A stretch of DNA of 64,000 nucleotides from Metaruminococcus_A sp964607135 (lineage in GTDB: Bacteria > Bacillota > Clostridia > Oscillospirales > Ruminococcaceae), in NCBI GenBank assembly GCA_964607135.1, contig CAZSIV010000003.1:1-64000 (forward strand), given 5' to 3'. The notes under the pieces are model-generated. The model had not been told where the DNA came from and did not search any database. It worked only from the letters and a program-made list of their open reading frames with translations. Position numbers and translations under genes: made by a program. Positions 8,622-17,538 of this stretch are shown here, piece by piece; positions within the stretch are counted from its first letter, which is position 1, and the number at the start of each line of letters is the position of its first letter.

Positions 8622-9872
8622 TTAATAGAGCGGATACGCTTCGCAGATTTTATTGACTTCTCCGCGGATATAATCCTTCTTTTCCTCAAAATCGGGCTGT
8701 GCGGTGAGATAGATCAGCTCGCCGATCTTTTCCATATCGCTTTCCACCAATCCCCTGCTGGTGACAGCCGGCGTCCCGATCCGCACGCCGCTGGTGATAA
8801 ACGGGCTCTGCGGATCGTTCGGAATCGCGTTTTTGTTGACGGTGATATAAACCTCGTCGAGGCGTTTTTCCAGCTCTTTCCCGGTGACATTGAAATTGCG
8901 GAGATCAACCAGCATCAGGTGGTTGTCCGTACCGCCGGATACGAGATCGAAGCCCCGTTTCAGCAGCTCCTTGGAAAGCGCCTGCGCATTATTGACAATC
9001 TGCTGCTGATAGGCTTTAAACTCCGGTTTCAGAGCTTCCCCCAAACAGACCGCCTTGGCCGCGATGATATGCATGAGCGGCCCGCCCTGCGTACCTGGGA
9101 AGATCGCTTTATTGATTGCTTTGGCATATTCCTCTTTGCAGAGAATCATCCCGCCGCGGGGGCCGCGCAGGGTTTTATGGGTGGTCGTCGTGACGACATC
9201 GGCATACGGCACCGGGTTGGGATGGAGCCCGGCCGCCACCAGCCCGGCAATATGGGCCATGTCGACCATCAAATAGGCCCCAACTTCCTTCGCAATTTCA
9301 TAGAACTTCGCAAAATCGATCACGCGGGGATATGCGCTCGCACCAGCCACGATCATTTTCGGGCGCTGTTCCTTCGCCAAAGCGTAAAGCTTATTATAAT
9401 CGATGGTGTGCATCTCGTCGTCGACACCGTAGGGAACGAAGTTGAAATAAGCGCCGGACATATTGACCGGAGAACCGTGTGTCAGATGTCCACCGTCTGC
9501 AAGGCTCATCCCGAGGATCGTATCGCCGGGTTTGAGTAGCGCAAAATAGACCGCCAGATTGGCCTGTGCACCGGAATGAGGCTGAACATTGGCATGGTCG
9601 GCTCCAAACAGCTTCTTCGCCCGTTCGATCGCTATGTTTTCAACAACATCTACACACTCACAGCCGCCATAATACCGTTTTCCAGGATAGCCCTCGGCAT
9701 ACTTATTGGTCAAAACGCTGCCCATTGCCGCCATAACTTCTTTGGAGACGATATTCTCGCTCGCAATCAATTCTAAGTTGCGGCGCTGCCGGGCAAGCTC
9801 AGCCGACATCGCTTCGGCAACTTCGGCGTCGCCCTTTTTCAAATAATCCATCGGTTCAACAGAAAATTCCAT
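8622..9872 (-). CDS. glyA: Serine hydroxymethyltransferase
   Basis: This PLP enzyme converts serine and tetrahydrofolate to glycine and methylene-tetrahydrofolate, the main source of one-carbon units. The 416-residue product carries the PLP lysine motif VTTTTHKTLRGPRGG, the N-terminal ELIASENIVS, and YAEGYPGKRYYGG. The ATG at 9872 has GAGGAG seven bases upstream, while the ATG at 9878 sits one base from it. It stands alone between its own promoter (9928-9956) and the terminator at 8576-8609. Confidence 0.97.
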   Translation of the reverse strand: MEFSVEPMDYLKKGDAEVAEAMSAELARQRRNLELIASENIVSKEVMAAMGSVLTNKYAEGYPGKRYYGGCECVDVVENIAIERAKKLFGADHANVQPHSGAQANLAVYFALLKPGDTILGMSLADGGHLTHGSPVNMSGAYFNFVPYGVDDEMHTIDYNKLYALAKEQRPKMIVAGASAYPRVIDFAKFYEIAKEVGAYLMVDMAHIAGLVAAGLHPNPVPYADVVTTTTHKTLRGPRGGMILCKEEYAKAINKAIFPGTQGGPLMHIIAAKAVCLGEALKPEFKAYQQQIVNNAQALSKELLKRGFDLVSGGTDNHLMLVDLRNFNVTGKELEKRLDEVYITVNKNAIPNDPQSPFITSGVRIGTPAVTSRGLVESDMEKIGELIYLTAQPDFEEKKDYIRGEVNKICEAYPLY

Positions 9873-9927
9873 CCTCATACTCCTCTTAACATTAAATTCC
9901 CGCTTTTAGCGAATCACAATTATTTCT

Positions 9928-9956
9928 ATTATACGGCATCCGCTGTACAGAATCAA
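9928..9956 (-). promoter_or_regulatory. Sigma-A promoter of glyA
   Basis: Minus-strand TTGATT (9951-9956), 17 bases, TATAAT (9928-9933), about 55 bases before the glyA ATG. No glycine riboswitch or T-box fits in the short leader. Confidence 0.72.
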
Positions 9957-9986
9957 TCATCTATGCCAAATCCAATATGAAAAACC

Positions 9987-10643
9987 TCACCGAAAATGTT
10001 CTCCTTCTTTGGTCAATACGTCAATTTTCAAAAGCTTTGCGTCTTCAATCAAGGAAGGCTGTTCCCTTTTAAACGCATCCAAAACCAAAAAAGGACTGAT
10101 ATTTTTTTCGATTCCAGCCGGTAAGAACAGATCAACCGTCAAAATATCCTCTGCCTGTTTCACATTTTTTAGATGGATATCCGGCTTGATATCGATTGTT
10201 CGAACCCCCTTTTTTGTCTTCTTTTCGACCATGATTTCCTTTTGCTCCAAAAAGCGGTTCCAAGCCTGCAAAAGCCCTTCCGGCCTTTTTGAATACAGCT
10301 CGAGCCGGAACTCGGCGCGGCCAATATCCTGCGCCTTATAAAGAGGCTTCGAAATAGAAAGAACGGTCATACCCTCCGGCAAGGATGACTGAAGGCGGCG
10401 GACGATCTCTTTGTCCGGCAGTTCGGCAGTCAAGCGAAAGTCCATCATCTCACAGCGGCTTTCCAGCCCCAAAGCCAGCGGGAGGGCAAAAGTGAGGTAG
10501 ATATGAGGGTTGAACCCCTCAGAATACCAAACCGGAAGGCCGCTCCGTTTGAGCGCCCTCTGCATCAGGCGGTTGACATCCAGATGGGAGATATATTTTA
10601 ACCGCCCGGTTTTCGTATAGCAAACGCGGTAATCAATGAACAC
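9987..10643 (-). CDS. TIGR03936-family radical-SAM-associated protein (DUF2344)
   Basis: The 218-residue protein matches the DUF2344 family, which is almost always encoded after, or fused to, a TIGR03960 radical SAM protein. Characteristic stretches are YTKTGRLKYISHLD near the N-terminus and LPVWYSEGFNPHIYLTFALPL at about 35-55. The start is GTG at 10643, which overlaps the end of the radical SAM gene by 11 bases. It may help present the radical SAM substrate, possibly an RNA; the reaction is not established. Confidence 0.9.
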   Translation of the reverse strand: MFIDYRVCYTKTGRLKYISHLDVNRLMQRALKRSGLPVWYSEGFNPHIYLTFALPLALGLESRCEMMDFRLTAELPDKEIVRRLQSSLPEGMTVLSISKPLYKAQDIGRAEFRLELYSKRPEGLLQAWNRFLEQKEIMVEKKTKKGVRTIDIKPDIHLKNVKQAEDILTVDLFLPAGIEKNISPFLVLDAFKREQPSLIEDAKLLKIDVLTKEGEHFR

Positions 10644-12486
10644 TGCAGCGCCCCCCTTCCATCAAACGGTTTGCACCGCAGCCGGAACACTGCTCGCGGC
10701 AATGAGGGGTCGTGATCCCTTCATAGGCCTTTCGATGTTCGCTTTTCAGAAAAGCTTCACTGATGCCGAAATCCAGGTGGCTCCACGGCAAAACCTCATT
10801 GAGCGGACGTTTGCGGGTGGCGTAAAATTCCATTGTCATCTCACTTTCCGCAAATGCTTCCTCCCAAAGATCAAAGCGGAAGCACTCGTCCCAGCTGTCC
10901 AAGATACACCCCTTTTTCCAAGCGTCATAGATCACCTTTCCAAGGCGGCGGTCGCCCCGTGCCAAAACGCCTTCCAGAACGCTCGTCTTGACGTTGTGCC
11001 AGCTGCAGCTGATCTTTTTAGAGCGAACCGTTTCGATCAGATGTTTTTGTTTTGCCTTTATCAGTTCCATCGTATCCTGTGCCTCCCACTGGAACGGGGT
11101 AAACGGCTTCGGCACGAAGGTAGAAACGCTGACCGAAATGGAAACGCCCTTCCCTTTCGGGCGATTTGGCATCTCATAATAAAGATCGAGAATCCGATGG
11201 GCGAGCTCGATGATTCCAGCGACATCTTCCATCGTTTCGGTCGGGAGCCCCAGCATAAAATAAAGCTTGACCGACGCATAGCCCCCTTCAAAAGCGATCC
11301 GGCAGGTGTTCAGCACCTCTTCCTCGGTCACATTTTTGTTGATCACGTCACGCAGGCGCTGCGTCCCTGCCTCCGGTGCGAAGGTCAGCCCGCTTTTCCG
11401 CACCCGTTTGACCCGTTCAAGCAGCTCCTCCGAAAAGTTGTCGATCCGCAAAGACGGCAGCGACAGGTTGATGTGCTCCCCCTCCGTAAATGAGAGGAGC
11501 TCGTCCAGCAGCGGTTCGAGTTCGGAGTAATCACTGGTGGAAAGGGACGACAGAGAAATCTCTTCATATCCTGTCGAATCGCAGAGCGATTTCGCCTGAC
11601 GGCAGACGACGTCCGCATCCTTTTCCCGGAGCGGACGGTAGATAAATCCAGCCTGGCAGAACCGGCAGCCGCGGATGCAGCCTCGCATCAGTTCGGCCAT
11701 CACCCGGTCGTGGACAATTTCCATATAAGGTACCAGGAAAGTATCCGGATAATGGGATCGGTTCAAATCCTGCTCAATCTTCTTCCGCACGACGGCAGGC
11801 GCCCCTTCCTTCGGAAGAACCGCCGCAACCGTTCCGTCCTCCCGATACGCCACATCATAGAGGGATGGCACATAAATTCCTTCCTGTTCGGAAGCCTTTT
11901 TCAAAAATTCCTTTTTTGTCCACCCGAACGATTTTGCCTCGCGGTAAAGCGCCATTAAATCGTCCAGCTGCTTTTCCCCCTCGCCCAGACAGAAGAGGTC
12001 TACAAAGTCGCAGAGCGGCTCCGGATTGCAGGCACAGGGACCGCCGGCGATTACAAGATTGTTCAAACCCTTTCTGTCTGCGGCGAGCACCGGGACATTC
12101 CCGAGCGAGAGCATCGCAAGAAGATTGGTATAGCTCAGCTCATATTGCAGTGTAAATCCAATGACGTCAAATTCGCTCAGCGGCGTAAAGCTTTCCAGAG
12201 AATAAAGGGGAATCTCGTGCTGTTCCATCTGCTCTTTAAAATCCGTCCAGGGCATAAAGCAACGCTCACACCAAACTTCTTTATTGGCATTGAGAGACGA
12301 ATAAAGGATCTTCATCCCCAAATGGGACATCCCCACCTCATAGGTATCGGGAAAACAAAATACAAAGCGGACGCTGACTTCATCCGGGTTTTTAACAACC
12401 TGATGAAGCTCACCGCCCACATAACGGGCAGGCTTCTGGACTTTCAGCAAAACCTGCTCCACTTTTTTTCTCAACGGTTCGGACAT
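10633..12486 (-). CDS. TIGR03960-family B12-binding-domain radical SAM protein
   Basis: The 617-residue protein has an N-terminal cobalamin-binding-like region (FPDTYEVGMSHLGMKILY near residue 45) and a radical SAM core with CxxxCxxC in MRGCIRGCRFCQAGF. SAM-core phrases FAPEAGTQRLRDVINK and LYFMLGLPTET follow, and a C-terminal cysteine cluster CREQCSGCGAN may hold a second iron-sulphur cluster. The start ATG at 12486 has GGGAGGGG in front. Its function is unknown; it forms a pair with the DUF2344 protein. Confidence 0.9.
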   Translation of the reverse strand: MSEPLRKKVEQVLLKVQKPARYVGGELHQVVKNPDEVSVRFVFCFPDTYEVGMSHLGMKILYSSLNANKEVWCERCFMPWTDFKEQMEQHEIPLYSLESFTPLSEFDVIGFTLQYELSYTNLLAMLSLGNVPVLAADRKGLNNLVIAGGPCACNPEPLCDFVDLFCLGEGEKQLDDLMALYREAKSFGWTKKEFLKKASEQEGIYVPSLYDVAYREDGTVAAVLPKEGAPAVVRKKIEQDLNRSHYPDTFLVPYMEIVHDRVMAELMRGCIRGCRFCQAGFIYRPLREKDADVVCRQAKSLCDSTGYEEISLSSLSTSDYSELEPLLDELLSFTEGEHINLSLPSLRIDNFSEELLERVKRVRKSGLTFAPEAGTQRLRDVINKNVTEEEVLNTCRIAFEGGYASVKLYFMLGLPTETMEDVAGIIELAHRILDLYYEMPNRPKGKGVSISVSVSTFVPKPFTPFQWEAQDTMELIKAKQKHLIETVRSKKISCSWHNVKTSVLEGVLARGDRRLGKVIYDAWKKGCILDSWDECFRFDLWEEAFAESEMTMEFYATRKRPLNEVLPWSHLDFGISEAFLKSEHRKAYEGITTPHCREQCSGCGANRLMEGGRCSVH

Positions 12487-12551
12487 AGGCCCCTCCCAAT
12501 TACAAGATACCTTTATTGTACCTGATTCGAGGGACAAATGCAAACAAAATG

Positions 12552-13148
12552 TCAAACCCTGCGGTCTTGGGCTAACGACATCATCAGAAATGCCGCGGTG
12601 ATCATCAACGTTATATTATGGTCTCGGAACAGAAGCAAAACACCGTAGCCGAAAACCGGCAGTACAATAAACCAGGAGAGGAAGGTACAGATCAAACCGG
12701 CGGCTTTTATCGGAAGCAGCTGGCTGAGGAAACGCTTCAATATCATCCCGCCGTCCAAAGCCCCTACGGGAACCAGATTAAACAGGCCGATCGAAAGCTG
12801 TACCAGGGCGATCTGGGTCATCTCCGGATTCGGCGCCATCCCGAAATAGAGAAACAAAAAGACGGCGAAATTGGTAAAACACCCCGCAGAAAGGGCGAAA
12901 ATATCCTTCCCTATCGTCAGGTAACGGTCTGACGATGTAATCCGCATCCCCTCGATCGAAAGGGTGACGCTTTTCGGACGTTCCCCCACGATAAAATAGG
13001 CGACCATATGGCCCAATTCATGGGTCACCGCGGCCAAAACGCCGCAGTAGCCCATCCCGGAACGGTCCAGAATTAGATAAACTGTGACAACGGCGAAAAA
13101 AAGAAAAGACAGCTTCACCTGGATCCCGAAAGCTTTAAATTGCAGCAT
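12552..13148 (-). CDS. M50 site-2 protease, SpoIVFB-like
   Basis: This 198-residue membrane protease has the zinc motif HELGH at residues 43-47 in the second hydrophobic segment and the zinc-binding aspartate in NLVPVGALDGG at about residue 132. SpoIVFB in Bacillus cleaves pro-sigma-K in the mother cell. This protein is shorter and has no CBS domain, so the substrate cannot be inferred from sequence. It overlaps by 14 bases the M23-domain gene upstream, the same order as spoIVFA-spoIVFB, which supports a sporulation role. Confidence 0.85.
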   Translation of the reverse strand: MLQFKAFGIQVKLSFLFFAVVTVYLILDRSGMGYCGVLAAVTHELGHMVAYFIVGERPKSVTLSIEGMRITSSDRYLTIGKDIFALSAGCFTNFAVFLFLYFGMAPNPEMTQIALVQLSIGLFNLVPVGALDGGMILKRFLSQLLPIKAAGLICTFLSWFIVLPVFGYGVLLLFRDHNITLMITAAFLMMSLAQDRRV

Positions 13149-14073
13149 AACCGTCTTCCAGATGGCCGGGGATCACCTTTAAAGGGTCGATAAACACACC
13201 GTTGACCGAGATATCGAAATGGCAGTGATTTCCCGTGGAATACCCCGTATTCCCTACATATCCGACGATGTCCCCCGCTTCGACTGCATCCCCCACCTCA
13301 ACATTGAGTTTACTGCAGTGCCCGTACCGGGTGATCACGCCATCCTCGTGCCGGATCGCAACAAAATTTCCAAAGCTTACCGAGCTTTGCGCCTGAATGA
13401 CTGTCCCCGAACGAAAAGCTGCGATCTCAGTTCCCTCCTCCGCCGGAACGTCGATCCCTTTGTGAAAATCCGGCAGCCCGGTGATCGGATGGATGCGGTA
13501 GCCGTGGCCCGAGCTGATCTTTCCGCTGATCGGCAGCACATAGTCTGTTTTCAGCGGCTCGGTGTCAATCTCCCCGAGCCCGGCGGATTCATGTGACAGC
13601 GGCAGCGGATTCTCTTCCCCGCCCATCCCCATCGCTGTCGTAGGAGCGGAGGAAGGATCAGAATCGTCCGGTTTCGATGTGGAAGAAATTCCCGAGGAAT
13701 CGTCCGACGCGCCGGCATCCGCGCTGAAAGGATCGGAATCGGAGCTGCCGACAGAGGTGCCGGAGGAAGGAGAAGAAGAATCGTCCCCGGCCGGCGCAGT
13801 CAAAAATTCAGCGACGTTGTGAAAGAGGTTGGAAACATCCTGTGTAATTCCAGCATCGTCCCGAACCTGCATTTCATAAAACCTTCTCAGCTCCTTGATC
13901 GGCTCTGGAAAAAGGACGTTTGCAAACAGCAATAGAATCGCCGTGATTAAGCAGATGATCAGCTGGGCTAAAAAGAGACTTCCAGCCCCCGTTCTTCGCC
14001 CGCCTTCCCTTTCCGGGTCTTCTTTTTTCTTACCGCGGAATTCATGAAAATCGTAGTCGGTTTGATGTTCCAT
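13135..14073 (-). CDS. Membrane-anchored M23 (LytM) peptidase, SpoIVFA/SpoIIQ-like
   Basis: The 312-residue protein has a cytoplasmic charged N-terminus, one membrane helix (about residues 31-52), a Ser/Asp-rich linker (about 95-155) and a C-terminal LytM domain. All LytM zinc residues are present: HxxxD in FHKGIDV, the histidine of RYGHCS, and HxH in NHCHFD. In Bacillus SpoIVFA this domain is degenerate, so catalysis is possible here, as in clostridial SpoIIQ. Position before the M50 protease argues for a SpoIVFA role. No signal peptidase site is seen. Confidence 0.85.
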   Translation of the reverse strand: MEHQTDYDFHEFRGKKKEDPEREGGRRTGAGSLFLAQLIICLITAILLLFANVLFPEPIKELRRFYEMQVRDDAGITQDVSNLFHNVAEFLTAPAGDDSSSPSSGTSVGSSDSDPFSADAGASDDSSGISSTSKPDDSDPSSAPTTAMGMGGEENPLPLSHESAGLGEIDTEPLKTDYVLPISGKISSGHGYRIHPITGLPDFHKGIDVPAEEGTEIAAFRSGTVIQAQSSVSFGNFVAIRHEDGVITRYGHCSKLNVEVGDAVEAGDIVGYVGNTGYSTGNHCHFDISVNGVFIDPLKVIPGHLEDGYAAI

Positions 14074-14305
14074 AGCATAATAGCTCCTCTATTTCCATAT
14101 CGTTTTAACCAAATGAATGCTATATTTTATTCGCATGAGACGGAAAATAGACTAGCGGCGTGATGGGGTTACAAAGTCGTATCCATCCTGAAAGTATCTC
14201 TCGGCTACCCAGACGGCAGCCGACTCCATTGAATGAGGACAAAATTTTTATCTCTTTCAAAAGAGGAATGTTTTTTGAATATGGTAATCTATAAAATATA
14301 AGTAT

Positions 14306-14334
14306 TAGACATATGAATGATTCCTCGCTATAAT
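14306..14334 (+). promoter_or_regulatory. Sigma-A promoter of the DUF3737-aldo/keto reductase operon
   Basis: TAGACA (14306-14311), a 17-base spacer and TATAAT (14329-14334). Transcription would start near 14341, giving a leader of about 168 bases. Confidence 0.7.
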
Positions 14335-14354
14335 ATGAATGGAGACTTTTCAGT

Positions 14355-14450
14355 TATGGGGAAAGCTCGATATATGGGTACAACCGGATGAAGAGCAGCG
14401 CCGATAATCGGGGGCAGTTCATATGACCGTCTGCTAAAAGCTTTCCCATA
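14355..14450 (+). promoter_or_regulatory. Folded 5' leader of DUF3737 operon, candidate cis-regulatory RNA
   Basis: The segment is closed by a long-range stem: TATGGGGAAAGCT (14355-14367) pairs with AGCTTTCCCATA (14439-14450), 12 bp with one bulged G. Inside lie AGCAG (14394-14398) pairing CTGCT (14431-14435), a small CCGA/TCGG hairpin and the self-complementary TCATATGA. This nested layout resembles a riboswitch aptamer. I could not match it to a known class and no terminator is evident after it. Confidence 0.4.
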
Positions 14451-14508
14451 GAAAACAGTTGTTCTTTTCCTACTAAAAACACATCAGCAAAAAGAGAGGT
14501 ATTTTACA

Positions 14509-15354
14509 ATGGCATTACAGATTCAGAACAAAACATTTGATGAAGAACGCGCTTTATATCATTTACAGGACGCGGAAGTGTTGAACTGTAATTTTTCCGG
14601 CCCTGCCGACGGAGAATCCGCTTTGAAAGAAGCGAGGAACGTCACAGTAAAGAACTGCCGTTTTTCTTTGCGGTATCCTTTTTGGCATACCCAGGTCTTT
14701 CGACTCGAAAGCTCAACATTGGAAACGGACACGAGAGCCCCAATCTGGTACGCGAGCGATGGAAAAATTACAGATACTGTAATCAACGGGGTGAAGTGTC
14801 TGCGCGAATGCAGGAAGATCGAACTGGAAGGCTGTACGGTGTCCTCACCGGAATTCGGATGGAGATGCCGCGACCTTGCCATAACCGACTGCGAAATAGA
14901 ATCGGAATACTTCCTTTTTGAGAGTTCAGATATCGAAGTCAACCGGCTGAAAATGAAGGGAAAATATTCCTTTCAATATGTCAAAAACCTACATATCAAC
15001 CATTCGGAGCTCGACACAAAAGATGCTTTCTGGCACAGCGAGAATGTCATCGTAGAAAACAGCACGGTCAAGGGGGAATACCTCGGTTGGTATTCGAACG
15101 GGCTCACCCTGATCAACTGTAAGATCATCGGCACACAGCCCCTTTGCTACTGCAAAAACCTCAAACTCATCAACTGCACGATGGAGGATACCGACCTCTC
15201 CTTTGAATATTCCGAAGTCGAAGCCGATGTCAAAGGGGCGATTCTCTCTGTAAAAAACCCAAAGTCCGGCAAAATTGTCGCGGATCAAATCGGAGAGATT
15301 ATCCTGGAAGATTCGATTTTGGAATCGACCTGCCTGATCGAAACGCGCAGCTGA
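14509..15354 (+). CDS. DUF3737 family protein
   Basis: The 281-residue protein matches the DUF3737 family, known in many Firmicutes without a defined function. It is built of short repeats of the form (x)NCxI or (x)NSxxx, for example LNCNFSGP, VKNCRFSL, INCKIIGT, INCTMEDT, which fits a right-handed beta-helix. Family hallmarks include GPADGESALKEARN, LRYPFWHT, APIWYASDG and FGWRCRDL. There is no signal peptide. The ATG has GAGAGG about ten bases upstream. It is followed 16 bases later by an aldo/keto reductase. Confidence 0.9.
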   Translation: MALQIQNKTFDEERALYHLQDAEVLNCNFSGPADGESALKEARNVTVKNCRFSLRYPFWHTQVFRLESSTLETDTRAPIWYASDGKITDTVINGVKCLRECRKIELEGCTVSSPEFGWRCRDLAITDCEIESEYFLFESSDIEVNRLKMKGKYSFQYVKNLHINHSELDTKDAFWHSENVIVENSTVKGEYLGWYSNGLTLINCKIIGTQPLCYCKNLKLINCTMEDTDLSFEYSEVEADVKGAILSVKNPKSGKIVADQIGEIILEDSILESTCLIETRS

Positions 15355-15370
15355 AAAGGAAGATTGAACG

Positions 15371-16363
15371 ATGGAATACCAAACGCTCGGAAATTCGGAC
15401 TTGATCGTCTCCCGCATCTGTATGGGCTGCATGGGGTTTGGGAGTGCAGCATCCGGTCAGCACAGCTGGACGCTGGATGAGGAATCATCCAGGGAAATCA
15501 TCAAACGCGGCCTGCATTTGGGCGTGAACTTTTACGATACAGCGGTCTCTTATCAAGGCGGTACGAGCGAGCAGTACGTAGGCCGGGCACTGCGGGACTT
15601 CGCAAAGCGCGAGGAAATCGTCCTCGCCACCAAGTTTCCTCCCCGCACAAAGGAGGAAATCGAAATGGGGATCAGCGGCCAAAAGCATGTGGAAACTATG
15701 CTGGACCAAAGTCTGAAAAACCTCGGCATGGACTATGTAGACCTGTACATCTGTCATATGTGGGATTACAACACACCGCTTTTTGAGACTATGGACGGCC
15801 TGAATCGCGCTGTCAAAGCCGGAAAAGCGCGCGCCGTCGGTATCTCCAACTGCTACGCCTATCAGCTTGCGAAAGCAAACGCTTTGGCTGAAAAAGAGGG
15901 ATTTTCAAAGTTTGTTTCCGTTCAGGGGCACTATAACCTGGTTTTTCGAGAAGAGGAGCGGGAAATGGCACTTCTCTGCAAGGAGGATCATATCGCCATG
16001 ACGCCGTACAGCGCACTTGCAGCTGGACGGCTGTCAAGGCCGCCGGGAAACACCTCTAAACGTTTTAGAGAAGACAGCTACGCCCAGTTTAAGTACAACG
16101 ATGCCGCAGAACAGGACGCCGTTATCATCGGCCGCGTGGCTGAAACCGCTGCGAAGCGCGGTGTTTCCATGACAGAAGTTTCCCTGGCCTGGCTCCTTTC
16201 CAAAGTGACTGCCCCGGTAGTCGGCGCGACCAAAGTTCAGCATATCGAAGATGCAGTCAAGGCGGCGGAACTGACCCTTACCGCTGATGAGATCAGCTAC
16301 CTGGAAGAAGCTTACCTACCGCATAAGCTGGTTGGAGTAATGGCGCAAAATCGGCCTGTATAA
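15371..16363 (+). CDS. Aldo/keto reductase
   Basis: This NADPH-dependent TIM-barrel oxidoreductase (330 residues) has the catalytic tetrad: Asp and Tyr in YDTAVSYQGGTSE, Lys in LATKFPP and His in YICHMW. The C-terminal cofactor segment VVGATKVQHIEDAVKA is also typical. The nearest family is the YghZ/Tas-like group acting on small aldehydes; the substrate is unknown. It shares a transcript with the DUF3737 gene. Confidence 0.93.
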   Translation: MEYQTLGNSDLIVSRICMGCMGFGSAASGQHSWTLDEESSREIIKRGLHLGVNFYDTAVSYQGGTSEQYVGRALRDFAKREEIVLATKFPPRTKEEIEMGISGQKHVETMLDQSLKNLGMDYVDLYICHMWDYNTPLFETMDGLNRAVKAGKARAVGISNCYAYQLAKANALAEKEGFSKFVSVQGHYNLVFREEEREMALLCKEDHIAMTPYSALAAGRLSRPPGNTSKRFREDSYAQFKYNDAAEQDAVIIGRVAETAAKRGVSMTEVSLAWLLSKVTAPVVGATKVQHIEDAVKAAELTLTADEISYLEEAYLPHKLVGVMAQNRPV

Positions 16364-16382
16364 CAATTCTTTTTTCACGGCA

Positions 16383-16403
16383 ACGGGGGCAAGCAGCCCC
16401 CGT
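16383..16403 (+). terminator. Terminator of the aldo/keto reductase operon
   Basis: A perfect stem ACGGGGGC/GCCCCCGT with loop AAGCA starts 20 bases after the stop. The T run after it is weak (CATTTATCT). Confidence 0.65.
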
Positions 16404-16427
16404 CATTTATCTCTAGTTAAAATATAG

Positions 16428-16464
16428 AAATTCCCCGGCGCGATTTTACCGCACCGGGGAATTT
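16428..16464 (-). terminator. Terminator of the transketolase operon
   Basis: AAATTCCCCGG (16428-16438) pairs with CCGGGGAATTT (16454-16464), with an inner GCG/CGC. The minus-strand arm ends in A/T. It lies 35 bases after the end of the transketolase C-terminal gene and may also serve the plus strand. Confidence 0.65.
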
Positions 16465-16498
16465 TCGTTTCCATTTTCTTTAAACACCGCCAAAAGGC

Positions 16499-17449
16499 TT
16501 ATTTTTTCAGTCCCATCGATTTTTTCACCGTCTCGGCGATGTTTTCAGCGCTGAGCCCATACTTCTTCAGCAGCTGAGCAGCCGGGCCGGATTTGCCGAA
16601 TTCGTCGTTGACACCAACCTTGATGACCGGAACCGGACAATTCTCGGTGACAACATCAGCAACCGCAGAACCGAGACCACCGATTACACTGTGCTCTTCC
16701 GCCGTGATGATCAGGCCGGTTTCCTTTGCCGCCTTGATGATGATTTCCTTGTCGATCGGTTTAATGGTATGGATGTTGATGACGCGGGCATCGATTCCCG
16801 CCTCTGCCAAGGTCTTCGCCGCTTCAACGGACTCGTTGACCATCAGGCCGGTGGCGATGATGGTCACATCCTTGCCGCCCTTGAGTTCGATCCCCTTGCC
16901 GAGTTCAAACTTGTAAGTCGCCGGATCGTTGAAAATCGGGGTGGCGAGACGGCCGAAACGCAGGTAAACCGGGCCGTCAATTTCGCAGGCAGCCGCTACG
17001 GCGGCCTTTGCTTCGGTGTCGTCAGCGGGATTGATGATCGTCATTCCCGGGATGGTGCGCATCAATGCGATATCCTCGTTGCACTGGTGGGTCGCGCCGT
17101 CTTCGCCGACCGAAATACCGGCATGGGTCGCACCGATTTTGACGTTGAGATGGGGATAACCGATCGAGTTGCGCACGATCTCAAAGGCGCGGCCGGCAGC
17201 GAACATCGCAAAGGTGCTGGCAAACGGGATTTTCCCGGTCGCAGCCATACCGGCGGCAATCCCCATCATATTTGCCTCTGCAATTCCGCAGTCGAAGAAA
17301 CGCTCCGGGCACTTTTTCCAGAAAACCTGAGTCTGGGTTGCACGGGCAAGATCTGCGTCGAGCACGACAAGATTTTCATATTTATCGGCCAGCTCTGCCA
17401 ACGCCTCACCGTAGCTCTGTCTGGTCGCTTTTTTTACTACTTCGCTCAT
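16499..17449 (-). CDS. Transketolase, C-terminal subunit
   Basis: This is the C-terminal half (316 residues) of a split transketolase. It carries the pyrimidine-binding domain, with DADLARATQT and the segment RFFDCGIAEANMMGIAAGMA containing the catalytic glutamate, and the transketolase C domain with VINIHTIKPID and EEHSVIGGLG. With the upstream subunit it transfers two-carbon units in the pentose phosphate pathway using thiamine diphosphate. The two genes are 89 bases apart. Confidence 0.95.
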   Translation of the reverse strand: MSEVVKKATRQSYGEALAELADKYENLVVLDADLARATQTQVFWKKCPERFFDCGIAEANMMGIAAGMAATGKIPFASTFAMFAAGRAFEIVRNSIGYPHLNVKIGATHAGISVGEDGATHQCNEDIALMRTIPGMTIINPADDTEAKAAVAAACEIDGPVYLRFGRLATPIFNDPATYKFELGKGIELKGGKDVTIIATGLMVNESVEAAKTLAEAGIDARVINIHTIKPIDKEIIIKAAKETGLIITAEEHSVIGGLGSAVADVVTENCPVPVIKVGVNDEFGKSGPAAQLLKKYGLSAENIAETVKKSMGLKK

Positions 17450-17538
17450 TCAAAAGCCCTCCATTATTCGGTATGATTTTTTAAAATTCACTTCACCCCG
17501 GCAGCTAAAGCTCGGAGTAAAACAGAACGTCATTCAGC

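Larger units (their letters stand above)
14074..14508. other. 435-base intergenic region between divergent operons
   Basis: It holds the promoter at 14306-14334 and the folded leader at 14355-14450, both listed separately. It also has a hairpin at 14201-14223 (arms TCGGCTACC and GGCAGCCGA, one mismatch, five-base loop, no T run) and a small palindrome CTCTTT-CA-AAAGAG at 14252-14265 that could be an operator upstream of the -35 box. I see no convincing gene. Confidence 0.5.

Noticed and set aside
14201..14223. Hairpin upstream of the DUF3737 promoter as a terminator for the M23 gene
   Set aside because: It lies upstream of the M23 start rather than at its end and has no T run.
14153..14230. 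Small minus-strand ORF of about 25 residues in the DUF3737 upstream region
   Set aside because: No ribosome site and a stop just upstream; I see no family.
14233..14250. Shared ATTTTGTCCTCATT-like string with bases near 40,780
   Set aside because: The match is about 12 bases and is not accompanied by any other shared sequence, so chance is likely.
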